From the NCBI GenBank assembly GCA_018105865.1, contig CM030868.1:1512454-1576453 (forward strand): a DNA stretch of 64,000 nt, in the 5' to 3' direction. Below, piece after piece: positions 26,346-38,510 of the stretch. The notes beneath the pieces were generated by a model. The model made no database searches, had not been told where the DNA came from, and worked only from the letters and a program-made list of their open reading frames with translations. Positions within the stretch are counted from its first letter, which is position 1, and the number at the start of each line of letters is the position of its first letter. The translations under genes and the position numbers were made by a program. The stretch comes from Metaphire vulgaris. Lineage: Eukaryota; Annelida; Clitellata; Crassiclitellata; Megascolecidae.

Positions 26346-26892
26346 TCATAGGAAAGTCTGGTCAGAGACACCTATCGACGATGGAAATGATCTTAAAAAT
26401 TTGTTATGCAATTGATTTAAACCGGTGTGATATGCTGGTTCCTCTTTGTGTCTGTTAAAAGGCGGGCTGCAGCATTCTGCAGACCATGAAGGCGCTTTTG
26501 TGTTTTGCAATATCACAGTCCGGTCTTCTGGTAGTGACCTGGCGATGGAGAATTTCTTGAATAATCAAACTCTGGAGGTCAGTGTGGAACTTAACAGCGC
26601 TTACACAATCTAAATGCTATACAAAGACTTGTATAAAAAGACATGCAGCAGATAGACTTCAGCAATGCATCAAGCTTAATGCTAACTAGAAGAATTCAGG
26701 TCTCTCTCTTTGACCAGTGTTTATTCCAGCCACCTTGACATTGGGGGGGGGGGATTTTAAAATGTTTAGGAGGAACAAGATCTGAGTCTCCATATGGGGG
26801 TTTCCATCCCCCAGCCAACATATGAAAAATTTGGAGGGGGAATTTTAAAACTGTGGGGGAGGGGAATCCCCCGAGAAGGCCTAGAATAAACA

Positions 26893-26927
26893 CTATTATT
26901 ATTGTTATTATTATTAGGCCTAGAATA

Positions 26928-27025
<98 letters not shown>

Positions 27026-27085
27026 GCAACAAGGCTTAGAGTGGTTCAGTAGGATCTGCCATGTGAGAGAACCACCATTTTTCAC
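26893..27085 (-). repeat. CTACTGAACCACT repeat with (TTA)n tail, inverted copy
   Basis: A (TTA)n tract at 26893-27024, interrupted by AGGCCTAGAATAAT, is followed by GCAACAAGGCTTAGAGTGG and TTCAGTAGGATC. This is the reverse complement of the 33.8-kb repeat. Confidence 0.65.
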
Positions 27086-27358
27086 CCGATCATGCATTCA
27101 CATTATGGTCTGAACGAATGGGTTGGTGAAACACAGTGTGGTTGCTGTGAGTCACAGCATGTGACGCCTATTCTACTTATGTTACTAAAATACAGAGACG
27201 TTCTTCGCTTGTAGCATCTGCAGTTGGTCGAGGCGTTGCTGGATCGCGAAGAAGTGCGACTTCTTATTGAGAATGGATTCGACAGAGTTCGTGTTCGAAG
27301 TCTTATTAGCAGAAGACTTTTGACCGGTAAGGAATAAAATCGCGTCATCATGGACAAT

Positions 27359-27534
27359 CAGGGTGCGATTTGTGACCTGGAGCAGTGGGGGCCGGGGGAA
27401 TATGTCGAGTTTGGGGTGATGTAGTTGTTGGAAACTGTAGCAGTGGGGGGATGTAGTGGTGGGGGATGTAGCAGTAGGGGGGATGCAGTTGGGCAGTGGG
27501 GGAGGATTCCCCTCTCCCCGAAAATCGCGCCCTG
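27359..27534. mobile_element. hAT-like MITE, CAGGGTGCGATTTGT family, copy 3
   Basis: Ends CAGGGTGCGATTTGT and AAAATCGCGCCCTG with a perfect 8-bp TSD TGGACAAT (27351-27358 and 27535-27542). It lies 32 bp after the UBA-like exon donor. Confidence 0.86.
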
Positions 27535-27614
27535 TGGACAATAATAATATAATGGCCATACGGCATTTTTAAAAAGTAGTGACGACCTTTCTTTTAAACA
27601 CCTGAAAACGACGA

Positions 27615-27990
27615 TGACCAGTGGCGTAGCCAGGATTTTCCGAAGGGGGGAAGGGTATGGTTCCCATCCCATGATTCCCAACTGCGGAAAATTCAAACAA
27701 GCCAAAAAAGGTTATGGTAATGATTCCGGTGATTTCCAACACGGAGAAAAATCCTGCCAAGCAAAAAAGGTCGGCGACTATTATTTTGCATGATTAAGTG
27801 AATTTTATAGGCATACGCAATTGTTAAAAACCTGTTTTCCGCAGTCCGCTGGGGCAGTGGCGTAGCCACAAGGGACGGCGGAAAAAATTGTTGATGTTTT
27901 TCCATGCAATTTTTATTTTTTGAGGCGATTTTCTGGTTGGACGGCGACGAATTTTTTTCAAAACCCCTTCCGGAAATTTTGATGTTTTTC
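27615..27990. repeat. CAGTGGCGTAGCCAGG-type repeat fragments
   Basis: Two adjacent fragments open with AGTGGCGTAGCCAGG (27619) and CAGTGGCGTAGCCAC (27854). They contain GGG/CCC tracts and the AAGCAAAAAAGGTC word. No matching duplications were seen, so boundaries are approximate. Confidence 0.45.
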
Positions 27991-28033
27991 CCCTATGCGA
28001 TTTTTAAAAATTCCCTAAAATGTCCAATTTACG

Positions 28034-28340
28034 GCGATTTTCTGAATGCAAGAACTTTTGATATACAAGAGATAGTGCCCTAATTTTAAAAAAACTTGAT
28101 TAGCAGTTATCGACACTTCTCTGTCAATGCTTTTCACTCGTCTGCCAATACCATTCCTGTAGTTTAAAAATGTCCTAAAATGTCCAATTTGTGCAATAGA
28201 GAATACCACAGGCAAAAGTCTGAATGCAAGAACTTTTGATATACAAGAGATAGTGCCTAATTTTTGAAAAACTTGATTAGCAGGTGCTCTTCACTTCTCT
28301 GTCAATGGTGCACTTGCCAATACCATTCTCTGTAAAAAAC
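28034..28340. repeat. Two adjacent copies of an unclassified ~150-bp repeat
   Basis: The block beginning TCTGAATGCAAGAACTTTTG and including GATAGTGCC, CTTGATTAGCA, CTTCTCTGTCAATG and CCAATACCATTC occurs at 28034-28216 and again, shortened, at 28217-28340. A third copy is at 30791-30980. Confidence 0.8.
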
Positions 28341-30416
28341 GGTCCAGGTTACAAATGCAGTAAACGTAATAACGTATTAGTTGTTTTGTGATTGCTATAA
28401 TATTAGGCCTAGATAACAAACTTGCAGGCGTTGACTGTTTAATTGTAGGCGACGACTGCCTATCAACTACGATCCTGGCGAAAATTCTTCAGGATACTAT
28501 CTAGACACGTATCTTGATACCTGTATCTTTGATACTCCCTAACACTGCCGAAGAGGAAGACTTACAATCAGATGACTGTGTTCAAAAAAAGACATTTATT
28601 GGCAATTTTAACAAAAGGAGGACTTTCTGCGCCAAAACCTTCGTTGATCTACGCTGCGTTTGTACTTTTAGGGCAACAGAATTTTTCGTTAGAAATTTTG
28701 AACCGGTTTTAAGATCGATTATATTTATCGAATAACATTGGAAGTCCTATAGTTGGGAAATTTTATAGCTGGATTTTTTACGCGTAAGTGCCATTTAATT
28801 GCCCACAATAATATGTTTAACTACAACCGTTCAAGCACACAGTCCAAACAAAAATATATCGAAGTCTAGCTACAGCGCAGCACTTCATTCAAGGAGCGCG
28901 ACAGGTAGCAGCCTAGCATCTTGAATGGTCTATGTGACTATTAATATCTAGGAATTCCCCAAGAACACGTTAGTTCGCACATTTGCAGTCTCAAATTGTA
29001 GACTACACTGTCTCTATAAGTCTACTGGTTTTGGAAAAAGTGCATCTCTCTTACTTGTGATTTTTATTCTTGCCAGAATCATCCACGTTGCATTCGACAG
29101 TGGGAAGGAAACAGAGAATTTAGCATCGTTCCTATATATTCGTGAACGACATTACTGTTAGCCAAGCTACGAATTTCATACAAGATCCTCAAAACCATGA
29201 CGTTGTGAATTTTGTATTGGAAAACCGATTTTGCGTTCTGTCGAGATGCGCAAAACTAGTGAAGCGATATATCTGTTGACTTCAGGACTTTTAGACTTTG
29301 GACTGTACGCATAAAGCTAAGAACGCAAAAAATTGTTGCGAGGTCTGCGCACAAAAATTCTCCAACAAAAAATCACAGAATGACCATTTGGAAAATGGAA
29401 ATCCCACCTCACAAGACCTATACAGTATAGGGCCTACAGGTGTACTGTTCTCTGGAGTTGATGTCAGATGTGGCCCGAAGTCCTATATGCCTATACAACG
29501 TAGCCTACAAAAGTGGTTTTGTAGCTTATGAGGTGTACAAATGTTCGTAGGTCTAGGCTATATCCACCTTGATTGCATATAGTGAAATTTCTTAACATAC
29601 GTTTAGCTGGCGTAAAAGAAATTCTGATTGATTTGCAGATGGCGTATAACTGATTGTGCTGACGTGTTTCTTGGCCTTATAGGTCTAAACTCTAAACAGT
29701 GAGTATACAGCTTTTCTAATAATCGCAAATTTTAAGGTGCAAAACAAGGAATAATTATTGTAAAAACTCATTTCGCTGCAAACCTTCTTTATTCGTTTTA
29801 TCGTACAGGTAGAAAGCAACTTTTTTACTTAAATCTATTAAATCTTTTGATAATGGCATAAATTTAGCGAAATCTGATTAATTATTATCTGGGAATAATA
29901 TAGCCTTATCAATAGCTATAGATTAAGAAGTATTTCTACTGTACTGTAAATAATAAGAGTTGCAATAAAAAATATAATTATATTTATTTATAACTTATAA
30001 CTTATTTATAACTTTTATTATATTATTATATTTATATAGTTTTTATAACTAATTATATATATAATTAGTTATAATAAAAGTTACTGTAAATAATAAGAAA
30101 CCTTCGTCCAATTCTATGTCGTATTGCATTGTAGTCTACAGTCACTCTGGTGCAGATGTAGCGAGACCAGTTTAAGAGTAGTCGTATATAGTTCAGTTCC
30201 TTGTTAATATTGTCTCGAATCGAAGAATATAATCAAAACAATTCGTTATTATAACATTAATTGAAATATAAAAACTAGTTGTGAATACAACTTAGGCCTA
30301 TTATCAACTTTTAAAGTTCTTCAATTAGGCCTATTTATTATTACATGGAACTGCTATTATTCAGCAAATGCTATATAGGTCTACGCGCTGTGGCTATGAA
30401 ACGTTCCAAGTTAGGC

Positions 30417-30594
30417 AGTGTTTATTCTAGGCCTGTTGGGAGGTGGTCCCCAAGTTTTAAAATTCCCCCCCCAAATTTGTATATGTTGGCTTGGGGGATG
30501 GAAATCCCCCCAAGCGTGTAGAGACAAATCTTGTCACCCAAAACATTTCAAACTCCCTCCCCAATGTCAAGGTGGCTAGAATAAACACTGCAAG
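30417..30594. mobile_element. MITE with CAGTGTTTATTCTAG...CTAGAATAAACACTG ends
   Basis: Inverted ends CAGTGTTTATTCTAG and CTAGAATAAACACTG enclose C-rich sequence. Flanking CAAGTTAGG occurs on both sides, consistent with an 8-9-bp TSD. Related ends occur near 10468, 26718 and 39045; 7728, 7890 and 43770-43920 carry a similar TCTAGATTAAACACTG variant. Confidence 0.6.
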
Positions 30595-30790
30595 TTAGGC
30601 CTACTGCGAATTTTCAGTTCTAAAACAAAATTGACCAACATGTCTTCTATCTCCTATAATTCCCCCGCCCCAACCCCGTCTAAAGGCTCGAAGGTGGCAA
30701 GCATGGCTGCATGATCCTGCATAACTCTTGCTTCTAATTAATCGATACATTGGCTATAAAATCAATATAAATCTGCTTATGTTAGTCAGT

Positions 30791-30980
30791 TCTGAATGCA
30801 AGAACTTTTGATATACAAGAGATAGTGCCCTAATTTTTGAAAAAAACTTGATTAGCAGGTGCTCTTCACTTCTCTGTCAAAGGTGCTAGCCATTCACACG
30901 TCTGCCAATACCATTCTCTGTAGTTTAAAAATGTTCCTAAAATGTCCAATTTGTGCAATAGAGAATACCACAGGCAAAAT
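30791..30980. repeat. Third copy of the unclassified ~150-bp repeat
   Basis: Shares TCTGAATGCAAGAACTTTTG, GATAGTGCCCTAATTTTTG and GAATACCACAGGCAAAA with the 28.0-28.3 kb copies. Confidence 0.8.
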
Positions 30981-31331
30981 TCGCGTAGACGCTCATCACA
31001 AACCCATGGACTATGCACTGTAGAGGTACTTTCCTTGTCTTTCGCTGCTTTCACTTTCGCTTTCAAGTCACCGGTGGATTTTCATTTTCAGAAATTCTAT
31101 ATCTTGGAAATCCTGTATGGTTCTGATGATGTCTATAGCCACGAACAAAGTCTCATATAAGAAGCAAAAGGCTGGATACTTTTCATTCTCTCTTTCTAGA
31201 TCTGTACAATTTAAAGAGAGGAAGAATCTCGCCTTGTCTATTGGACCGATCAATGCAGTTTCGTGGCAGACAAGTTGACTATCATATAACCGATAAGATT
31301 ATTGGTAATTATTATTATTTGTATTAAAAAT

Positions 31332-31373
<42 letters not shown>

Positions 31374-31781
31374 TATTATTTGTAATATTTGTATTATTTG
31401 TATTATTGTTTGTTTTCTTATTTGTATTATTAATTTATTATTGCATACTTCTTAACAAAGAACAAGTCAGTATTTCTGATAATTTAATGTAGCTTCGAAC
31501 AATAATTAATTATTAATTTTCTGAAGGAATGGTCGAAATTTTTAAATCTTCGCTGAAAAAAGTTTGGGAAGCAGCCTTTGTCTTATTTTTCTTAAAGACA
31601 ACAAACGAAAAGAGTTGTATTTAAAAGAGGGTCTTGCCTAATATGGCAGAGAAGTCAGAAATTAATTAGCAGGTTAAAATAGGTGTGACATTTTATCGAT
31701 ACAAGAGAACTATAAATAAACTGTTCTTGCTTTTACTGATACGAACTGGTCTATGATGTGCGCCTCAAGTCAGTTATCTTA

Positions 31782-32181
31782 GGGGCTGTCCATTAATTAC
31801 GTCAACAATTTAGGGGGTTGAAAAAGTTTGACAGTTGTTGACAGGGGGAGGGGGTCAAGAGAAGTTGACGTCAACAATTTCACTTTTTGCAAATAATCAA
31901 AAAATAGGAAATTTCATGTAATACTACTTATTATAATGGAAAAAAGCATGGCAAAAAGGTCATCACCACCACATTTTGACACTCGATGAGCAAAAAGGGA
32001 AAAAATGGTCATCATCGAAAAAATAATAACCTTGTTATTGGGACTTGTCATTGATCTTGGGGGGGTCAAAAGTTTTTGACGTAATTATTGGAGGGGGTCA
32101 AGTGAAAGTTGACAGTTGTTGACAAGGGAGAGGGGGTCAAAAATTGCCCAAAAATTGTTGACATAATTAATGGACAGCCCC
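31782..32181. mobile_element. PIF/Harbinger-like MITE, copy 3
   Basis: Ends GGGGCTGTCCATTAATT and AATTAATGGACAGCCCC flanked by TTA (31779-31781 and 32182-32184). Inner inverted words ACGTCAACAATTT and AAATTGTTGACAT continue the terminal repeats. Confidence 0.8.
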
Positions 32182-32455
32182 TTAGTTGCTTCTCTTTCTA
32201 CGCTGAGTAGAGAGCAAGATCACAGATATTGCGCCCATTCAAGCGGCCCCAGATCATCTTCCCCCCAACTGTCATAGCCTAGACGCGCCACTGATGCGAA
32301 AGAATCGATATCATTGCTTTGTGCAAATTTTTCTTTTAGAAAAGAGAACACATTTACTGCAACTTTCTGACAGAGACTTATTTCATCCTGAATTAACCGA
32401 AAGGCTGCACAATTTGGGGTTTTAGAAAAGCAACCCCAGTGCTGTTAGAGGGGCT

Positions 32456-32458
<3 letters not shown>

Positions 32459-32530
<72 letters not shown>
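32459..32530. repeat. (GA)n microsatellite upstream of gene 3
   Basis: About 72 bp of GA dinucleotides with one interruption, ending 78 bp before the gene 3 ATG. Confidence 0.95.
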
Positions 32531-32532
<2 letters not shown>

Positions 32533-33369
32533 TGAGACTGCAAATAGGCCTCTATTTGGGGTAGATTAGAAAACACCCCGCGTTTTCGTCGTTGCTGATT
32601 TTGAGACGATGCATAAAGAGCTACAACGTCTGGCGACCTTTTCAAAGTGGTCGAAACCCTGTAGATCCAGTCCAATGCAACTGGCCAGGCGCGGGATCTA
32701 CTATTCTACAGCGTTAGACAGGCTCGTCTGTTACCGCTGCGGCTGTAGCCTACCCGATCCGAACGATATCGACGATCCACTGGAACTACACGCCCTCCTA
32801 TTCCCCAACTGCGACCTCCAACCCCCAATGCACATAGACAATAATTTTCCCCGTGGCATCGTCGGCTTCCGGCCACGAGGAACCTTTGGAAAACCTGCTT
32901 TTGTCGGCCTGGAATCGCGCCAGTGCGAACCGACGGTTCGAACCCGATAATGCGCCGGACAGGGTCCAACCAGATTTCGACATGCTGAGGTCGGAAAGGG
33001 TACGGCTGGGGACGTTTAACGACTGGCCCGCGACGGCCAATGCAGGCCCCGAGCGTCTGGCCAGAGAGGGGTTCTTCTACCGGGGATCGGCCGATCGTGT
33101 CCAGTGCGTCTTCTGTCGCGGGAGTCTGTCTTCGTGGCAGCCGCGCGACGAACCTCGTCTCGGAACACTGGAAGCATTTTCCAGAATGTCCTTTCGTCAG
33201 AGGCCTTGACGTCGATAACGTTCCTCTCGATGCCAGTCGGAGACCCTGCGGCACAACGTCTTCTATTACAGGCGCAACTACGGTACCTAGACAGATGGAA
33301 GTCCTCCAAACGCATGAGAACCAGGTCAGTGTTGAAATGACGTCGTTTGGACAGTATACGGTTCTCCAT

Positions 33370-33559
33370 CAGTGGCGGCTCCACCGGGGGGCAGGGGGCT
33401 CGTGTTCCCTATTGAATGCCTGCCCCCCAGTGCCCCCTCGCAGTTGGGACCCTATACTTAATGCTACATACATTAAACAACAAATGGTTGCCCCCCCCCA
33501 TGATTAGAGGTTGCCACCCCAACGGCCCCCCCACTTGCCAAATCCTAGAGCCGCCACTG
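33370..33559. mobile_element. hAT-like MITE, CAGTGGCGGCTCCA family, copy 1 (intron 1 of gene 3)
   Basis: Ends CAGTGGCGGCTCCACC and CTAGAGCCGCCACTG with perfect 8-bp TSD TTCTCCAT (33362-33369 and 33560-33567). Members of this loose group also lie at 40156, 41393, 42989 and 53668. Confidence 0.88.
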
Positions 33560-33775
33560 TTCTCCATCGCACGCAATTAAAGTGCTGGACAGATGGAATG
33601 AACTGGACGAGAAGATAATGAGTGAGTGAGTAAGTAAGTAAGTAAAAACTCGTAAATTTATATAGCGCTTTGGTAAGTAGTACAGTAGTAGCCGCTTATT
33701 CTTAGTGGCTACGAGTGTGAATGATTTCAAAATAAACCTCAGTAGTTTAGGACATTAGATTGGAAGGGTACAACA

Positions 33776-33821
33776 ATGGTTCTCACACAGGGCAAACCCT
33801 ACTGAACCACTTTAAACCTTA

Positions 33822-33916
<95 letters not shown>

Positions 33917-33940
33917 GCATCATCCTCATCATCATCATTA
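33776..33940 (+). repeat. CTACTGAACCACTTTAAACC repeat with (TTA)n(TCA)n tail
   Basis: Uninterrupted copy of the repeat at 13741: GGTTCTCACACAGGGC, CCCTACTGAACCACTTTAAA, then (TTA)n and (TCA)n. Serves as the empty site for the MITE at 13776. Confidence 0.75.
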
Positions 33941-34232
33941 GACCCGCCGAGAGAAATTCCGGGCCCCTGTGCAGAAGGGCCGCCGGCCCTTGACAAGTCA
34001 CAAATCCGGAGAAAATTGCTGACGACCTTTTTCTGCTTGTCATCATTTATTTGACGGAACAATGCGTTTTGCAACTCTCGAAAAGTGGTGATGGCCTTTT
34101 TTGCTTAGGCCTATCGCTCTTTTTCACGCTGTTTATGATGTCTCACCCCCTTTTTTTTACTAGCATGCCATGTTGACCTTTTGTGGTATTAGGCCTAATT
34201 AAAAAACTTGTTTTTCATGTCTATAAAACCTG

Positions 34233-34580
34233 TTGCAGGTCTATAATGAACCAGATATCTTAATACGCGGCTCTTCCCTCGATCTCCCTAGTAGGCATTC
34301 CGTTAGATATTCGCCAGGTCTTTCATTTAGTTGATATTCCTCGTTCTCGTACAGTCGATGGCATTAGTAGGCCTATGTAATATGAAATGGATGGGAGTGC
34401 TCTATTTCGAACCCTGTAGATCGAAATTGAGAATGATTGTATTGATTATTATTGCAAAGTTTAAAGCAATGAAGAAGGAACAAGAGGAAAATGTAAATTT
34501 TGTCGAAGAATTTCTTCAAATCGATTAGATTTTTACATATCTAGGGCCTATATACCTACAATTCAGCAGGCCTTCAATAG
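34233..34580 (+). repeat. Unclassified ~350-bp repeat with a conserved open stretch
   Basis: Sequence from ATATCTTAATACGCGGCTC to TTTTTACATATCTAGG recurs in inverted orientation at about 61560-61935 and 61965-62345. A shared frame reads YFEPCRSKL and KAMKKEQEENV and FVEEFLQID. Neither the element class nor a protein family was recognised. Confidence 0.65.
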
Positions 34581-34697
34581 GCTTTTCTCACAGAGCGAAT
34601 TATTATTGATATTACATCTTCATAATCGGCTCGGGCCCCCTCCACGCCGCCGGGCCCCTGTGCATTTGCCCCTGCGCCTCCTCTCGGCAGCCCTGAT

Positions 34698-34744
34698 TAT
34701 TATTATTATTATTATTATTATTATCATCATCATCATCATCATCA

Positions 34745-34797
<53 letters not shown>

Positions 34798-34838
34798 GTT
34801 GTTGTTGTTGTTGTTGTTGTTATTAAGTCATTGGTGTA
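34698..34838. repeat. Compound (ATT)n(ATC)n(ATT)n(GTT)n microsatellite
   Basis: Trinucleotide tracts in succession within intron 1 of gene 3, next to a GGGCCCC-rich repeat fragment at 34617-34695. Confidence 0.95.
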
Positions 34839-36288
34839 GTCAGGGACACGGGGCCCCTACTGGGACCGTGGGATAATTTTTCGGGAGTGGGGATGGTAAT
34901 ACGACCGAATAGAGAACGTGACTGTGTGAAGAACTCCTTGAACAGCTGCTTTGCTCGCCAGAGACTTTTCACCCGAAAATATCGACGTTACCCCGTATCA
35001 GGGATATTTTACACCCCCCTAACACTCCCGACACCCCTCCCCAATTTGAGGTCGACACCCCCCCTCCCAATTTGGTTATGTGGCAATGGTGCGCATAGAA
35101 AATGCATATTAATCAGCCCTGGACACCCTCCCCACCAAATGCAGAAGGACAACCCCAACTTTTATCATCGGATGACCTTTTTTGCTCGTCAGGCTTTTTC
35201 GGTAGAGAATTCCAAACTCCGACACCCCAGATTTTCCGACACCCCTAAACTCACAAGCCTAGAATCCTAGAAAATACCCCTCCCCAGATTTTCCCGACAC
35301 CCCCAAATTCGTAATCCTAGAAATAACCCTGCCCCGTAGCAGTTAACCAAATTATCAATTAACCAATTTATCAATTAACCAAATTATCAATTATTTAACC
35401 AAATTATCAATTAACGTTTCTGCGTCATGGTCTGGAGCGAAAGTTGATTCCACTGAATTTGTTACACTCTTTGGTGTTTGCTAACAGAGGCTGCTGGGTG
35501 GATGTTCTAATGAACAGACCAATGTCCGCATCTCAAATCAGTTGGGGGTCAACAGGGAGGTCGATGTTGTCGCTAGAATGAACACTGCGGCTGTAAGAGC
35601 GGTTTTGGACATGGACTATTCGGAAGACACCGTCAGAACTGTTCTGTCAAACAAACTCGCTCAAACAGGTACTAACACATCACATGCATCCATATAGCGA
35701 TAGTAGTATTTTAATGGTTTTAATGAGATTGTTGGTATTTTGTATTGAATAAATGAAGGTTTTGCGTTAAATTATGATACAATGTTTCCAATACTTAGTC
35801 AAAAGGAGCTCTCTCTAAACCTCTGGTTATTTAAGAATAAATTGTAATAGAAGTTTTAGATCTATTCTTCTTATACAAACAAATAGAATTTCAGAACCAC
35901 GTGGGGATCAACTGACATTACATTTTGTAAGTAATTTGATTAAAACTCTTTGTCAATTTTTCCCGGATTACAGCAGATAAGTTTCCGCTACAATTGAGTT
36001 AGAGCAACGTGTTAGGCCCGACTGTTTCTGCTTTCTTTTGTTAGGAACAGATTTTCCAAATGCTGAAAGCCTATTAGAGGCTATTTTCCAGTCTGAGAAT
36101 GAACCGCCAACTCAGTTCGATCACAATTCAGCAGCGGCAACAATAGATAATGAGATTTCAATGCTTGACAACATGCTAACTGCTACTGACATCAACGAAT
36201 TTTCAAATCCAACAGCGTCAATAATGGCAGGAGGTACTAGTGACTCCAGCCAGAGCAATGGTAATAACTTATAATCAGTCCTATCCAC

Positions 36289-36471
<183 letters not shown>

Positions 36472-36609
36472 TGCTAATACAAATAATAATAATGATACAA
36501 ATAACAATAATAATAAGACGGATTAAAATGAATGTGATGGAGAGTGGCCATTGATGGTGAGCAAAGAATGCGGTTTCGAGTATTTGCATAGGCGGCGTCA
36601 ATAAACCCG

Positions 36610-36612
<3 letters not shown>

Positions 36613-36660
<48 letters not shown>
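36613..36660. repeat. (GA)n microsatellite in gene 3 intron
   Basis: About 48 bp of GA dinucleotides. Confidence 0.95.
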
Positions 36661-36662
<2 letters not shown>

Positions 36663-37044
36663 GTGTTTGGATGTAGATCTTGAAAATTACCAGATAAGCC
36701 TATATTTATAAAATTCGTTTCCTGTGCGCCTCGTATATCAAATATGTTCTCTGCTTTTGTAGAGTATTCCGTGTGTCGAGAACTGTTGGAAGATTCCGCG
36801 ATGTCTACGACCCAATCAGCGACTATTTCATTGCCAGTTGTAGGGTCGACAGATGACCAACGTCTTTCCAATCCGTTGTCTTTGGGAGCAAATCTATCGG
36901 AAACCGAGATCAGTCTTAAGCCACCAGAAACACCCAAATTATCGGAGGCTGAAGCGAAGAGTGCAGCTAAACAGTCTGAAACTATCGTCAAAAGAAAAGG
37001 TTTGCATCCATCGTGTCACTCAAATTGTGACATTTTAGATAAGC

Positions 37045-37370
37045 AACAGTAGCGTAGCTAGGACAGGACAAGTAGGGCAGATGCCGTTGGGGGGGGCGCC
37101 ACTTGAATGGGGCGCAAATAAACTCTGCGATCTTGCCTCCTCTTTCTACTCGGCGCAGAAAGAGAAGAAACTGAGAAAACTGACTTTGAGGGGCACATCA
37201 TCAGACCAGTTCGCATCAGCAAACGCAAGAAAAGTGCATCTGTAGTTTTAATCTTTTGATATTAAACATTTCAAAGGCCATGATTCGTTTAGTAAAAATT
37301 TGTTTACCTGCTAATTTAATTTTATGATCCCCTGCCATGGGCGCCACATACCCTAGGTATGGCCCTTCTT
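37045..37370. repeat. Interspersed repeat with GGGCGCCACTTGAATGG
   Basis: AGTAGCGTAGCTAGG, GGCGCCACTTGAA, AAACTGACTTTGAGG and CATGGGCGCCACATACC are shared with 61235-61520; pieces also occur at 32190-32290 and 50335-50455 (TTTCTACGCTGAGTAGAG). Class unknown. Confidence 0.55.
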
Positions 37371-37864
37371 AACAAGCTATATTTACATTTTTAAATTTTA
37401 TTTTTAAATAACATTATTTATAATTATTTTATATTATTTTTTAAATTAGTGGTCTAGTGAATTTCTGTACACTAGTGGTTACATTGGTGGTTACCATAAT
37501 GACCATAATGACGTTGACATTTGTAAAATCCTTACTTTATTTAGTTCGCTATTTTGTTTGCTTGCTGCGTTATTTAGGTCTCTAATTAAGCAGTGTAGCT
37601 AAATCGCTAATTATAAAATCTTATTATTGTTCTTTTTCTGTTTATTCTGAAGGAAAGAAAAAGAGAAATCGGAAGAAATTGCGTCCGGCAGCTTCGTCTA
37701 ACCAACCCTCGGTACAAGGGAAAATATCGGAAAATAGCAGAGGCTGTAACATCGAGGAAACAACAGATGAAGGTGAGAACCTATACATGTCCTATATTAT
37801 GCCTATTGTTCCAACTAGTCTTACTATTCTCAGAATCTCAGTTGAGTGCATATATTGCAAAATA

Positions 37865-38155
<291 letters not shown>

Positions 38156-38510
38156 CCACCATTTCAATACTGCTTTATATAGGCCTATGCATGAAGTGGT
38201 TGCAAAGGTAACATTAATTATCATTTATGTACGATTTAATATTTATCATCTTTATCGTGTGACATTTATCATGTAACGTTTATCATCCATATAGACCTGC
38301 GATGATTTGTTTAGAAGAAGTTGTCAGGTATCTTTTGGAGAATCAGCAACTGAGAGACGCGAGAACCTGCAAGGTGTGCATGGACGCTGAGGTGAGCACG
38401 GTGTTCCTGCCGTGCGGCCATCTCGTCTGCTGCGACAGGTGCTCTCCTCAGCTGCGCGACTGCCCAGTCTGTAGGAACTTCATTCGTGGAACAGTGAAGA
38501 CGTGTCTCAA

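Larger units (their letters stand above)
23269..26461. other. 3' flank of gene 2 and repeat-poor AT-rich intergenic DNA
   Basis: A T-rich stretch follows the gene 2 stop and likely includes its 3' UTR (AATAAA-type signals near 24058 and 24746). A fragment at about 24950-25010 (CACCCCAACGCCCCCAACTTGCC) belongs to the CAGTGGCGG MITE family. A single Harbinger-like end lies near 25797-25828. No convincing gene is seen. Open frames at 23486-23866 are low-complexity and T-rich. Confidence 0.5.
26462..28505 (+). pseudogene. Decayed IAP paralogue with UBA-like exon
   Basis: The exon 27215-27326 (acceptor GCTTGTAG, donor GTAAGG, phases 0 to 1) reads EALLDREEVRLLIENGFDRV and LISRRLLTG, aligning with the UBA exons of the cluster. 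The next candidate exon, 28449-28505, enters in phase 1 and opens GDD with LAKILQ, like the GDDF exon, but stops after 18 residues. Upstream, 26462-26577 has the phase pattern of the BIR3b exon (1 to 0) but keeps almost no zinc ligands (one FC). No RING was recognised; a weak NCCEVC string at 29330 may be a trace. Probably a dead copy, though a short UBA-only product is possible. Confidence 0.5.
28506..32608. other. Intergenic region before gene 3
   Basis: AT-rich, with no recognisable gene. It contains the unclassified repeat copy at 30791, a CAGTGTTTATTC-ended element at 30417-30593, a Harbinger-like MITE and short (TTA)n tracts (31305-31400). A 77-codon open frame at 29298 has the string NCCEVC and is unassigned. 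Confidence 0.5.

Noticed and set aside
29298..29531. Open frame with KNCCEVCAQKF as a possible RING or zinc finger
   Set aside because: Only one CxxC pair. The remaining ligands of a RING or C2H2 finger are absent.
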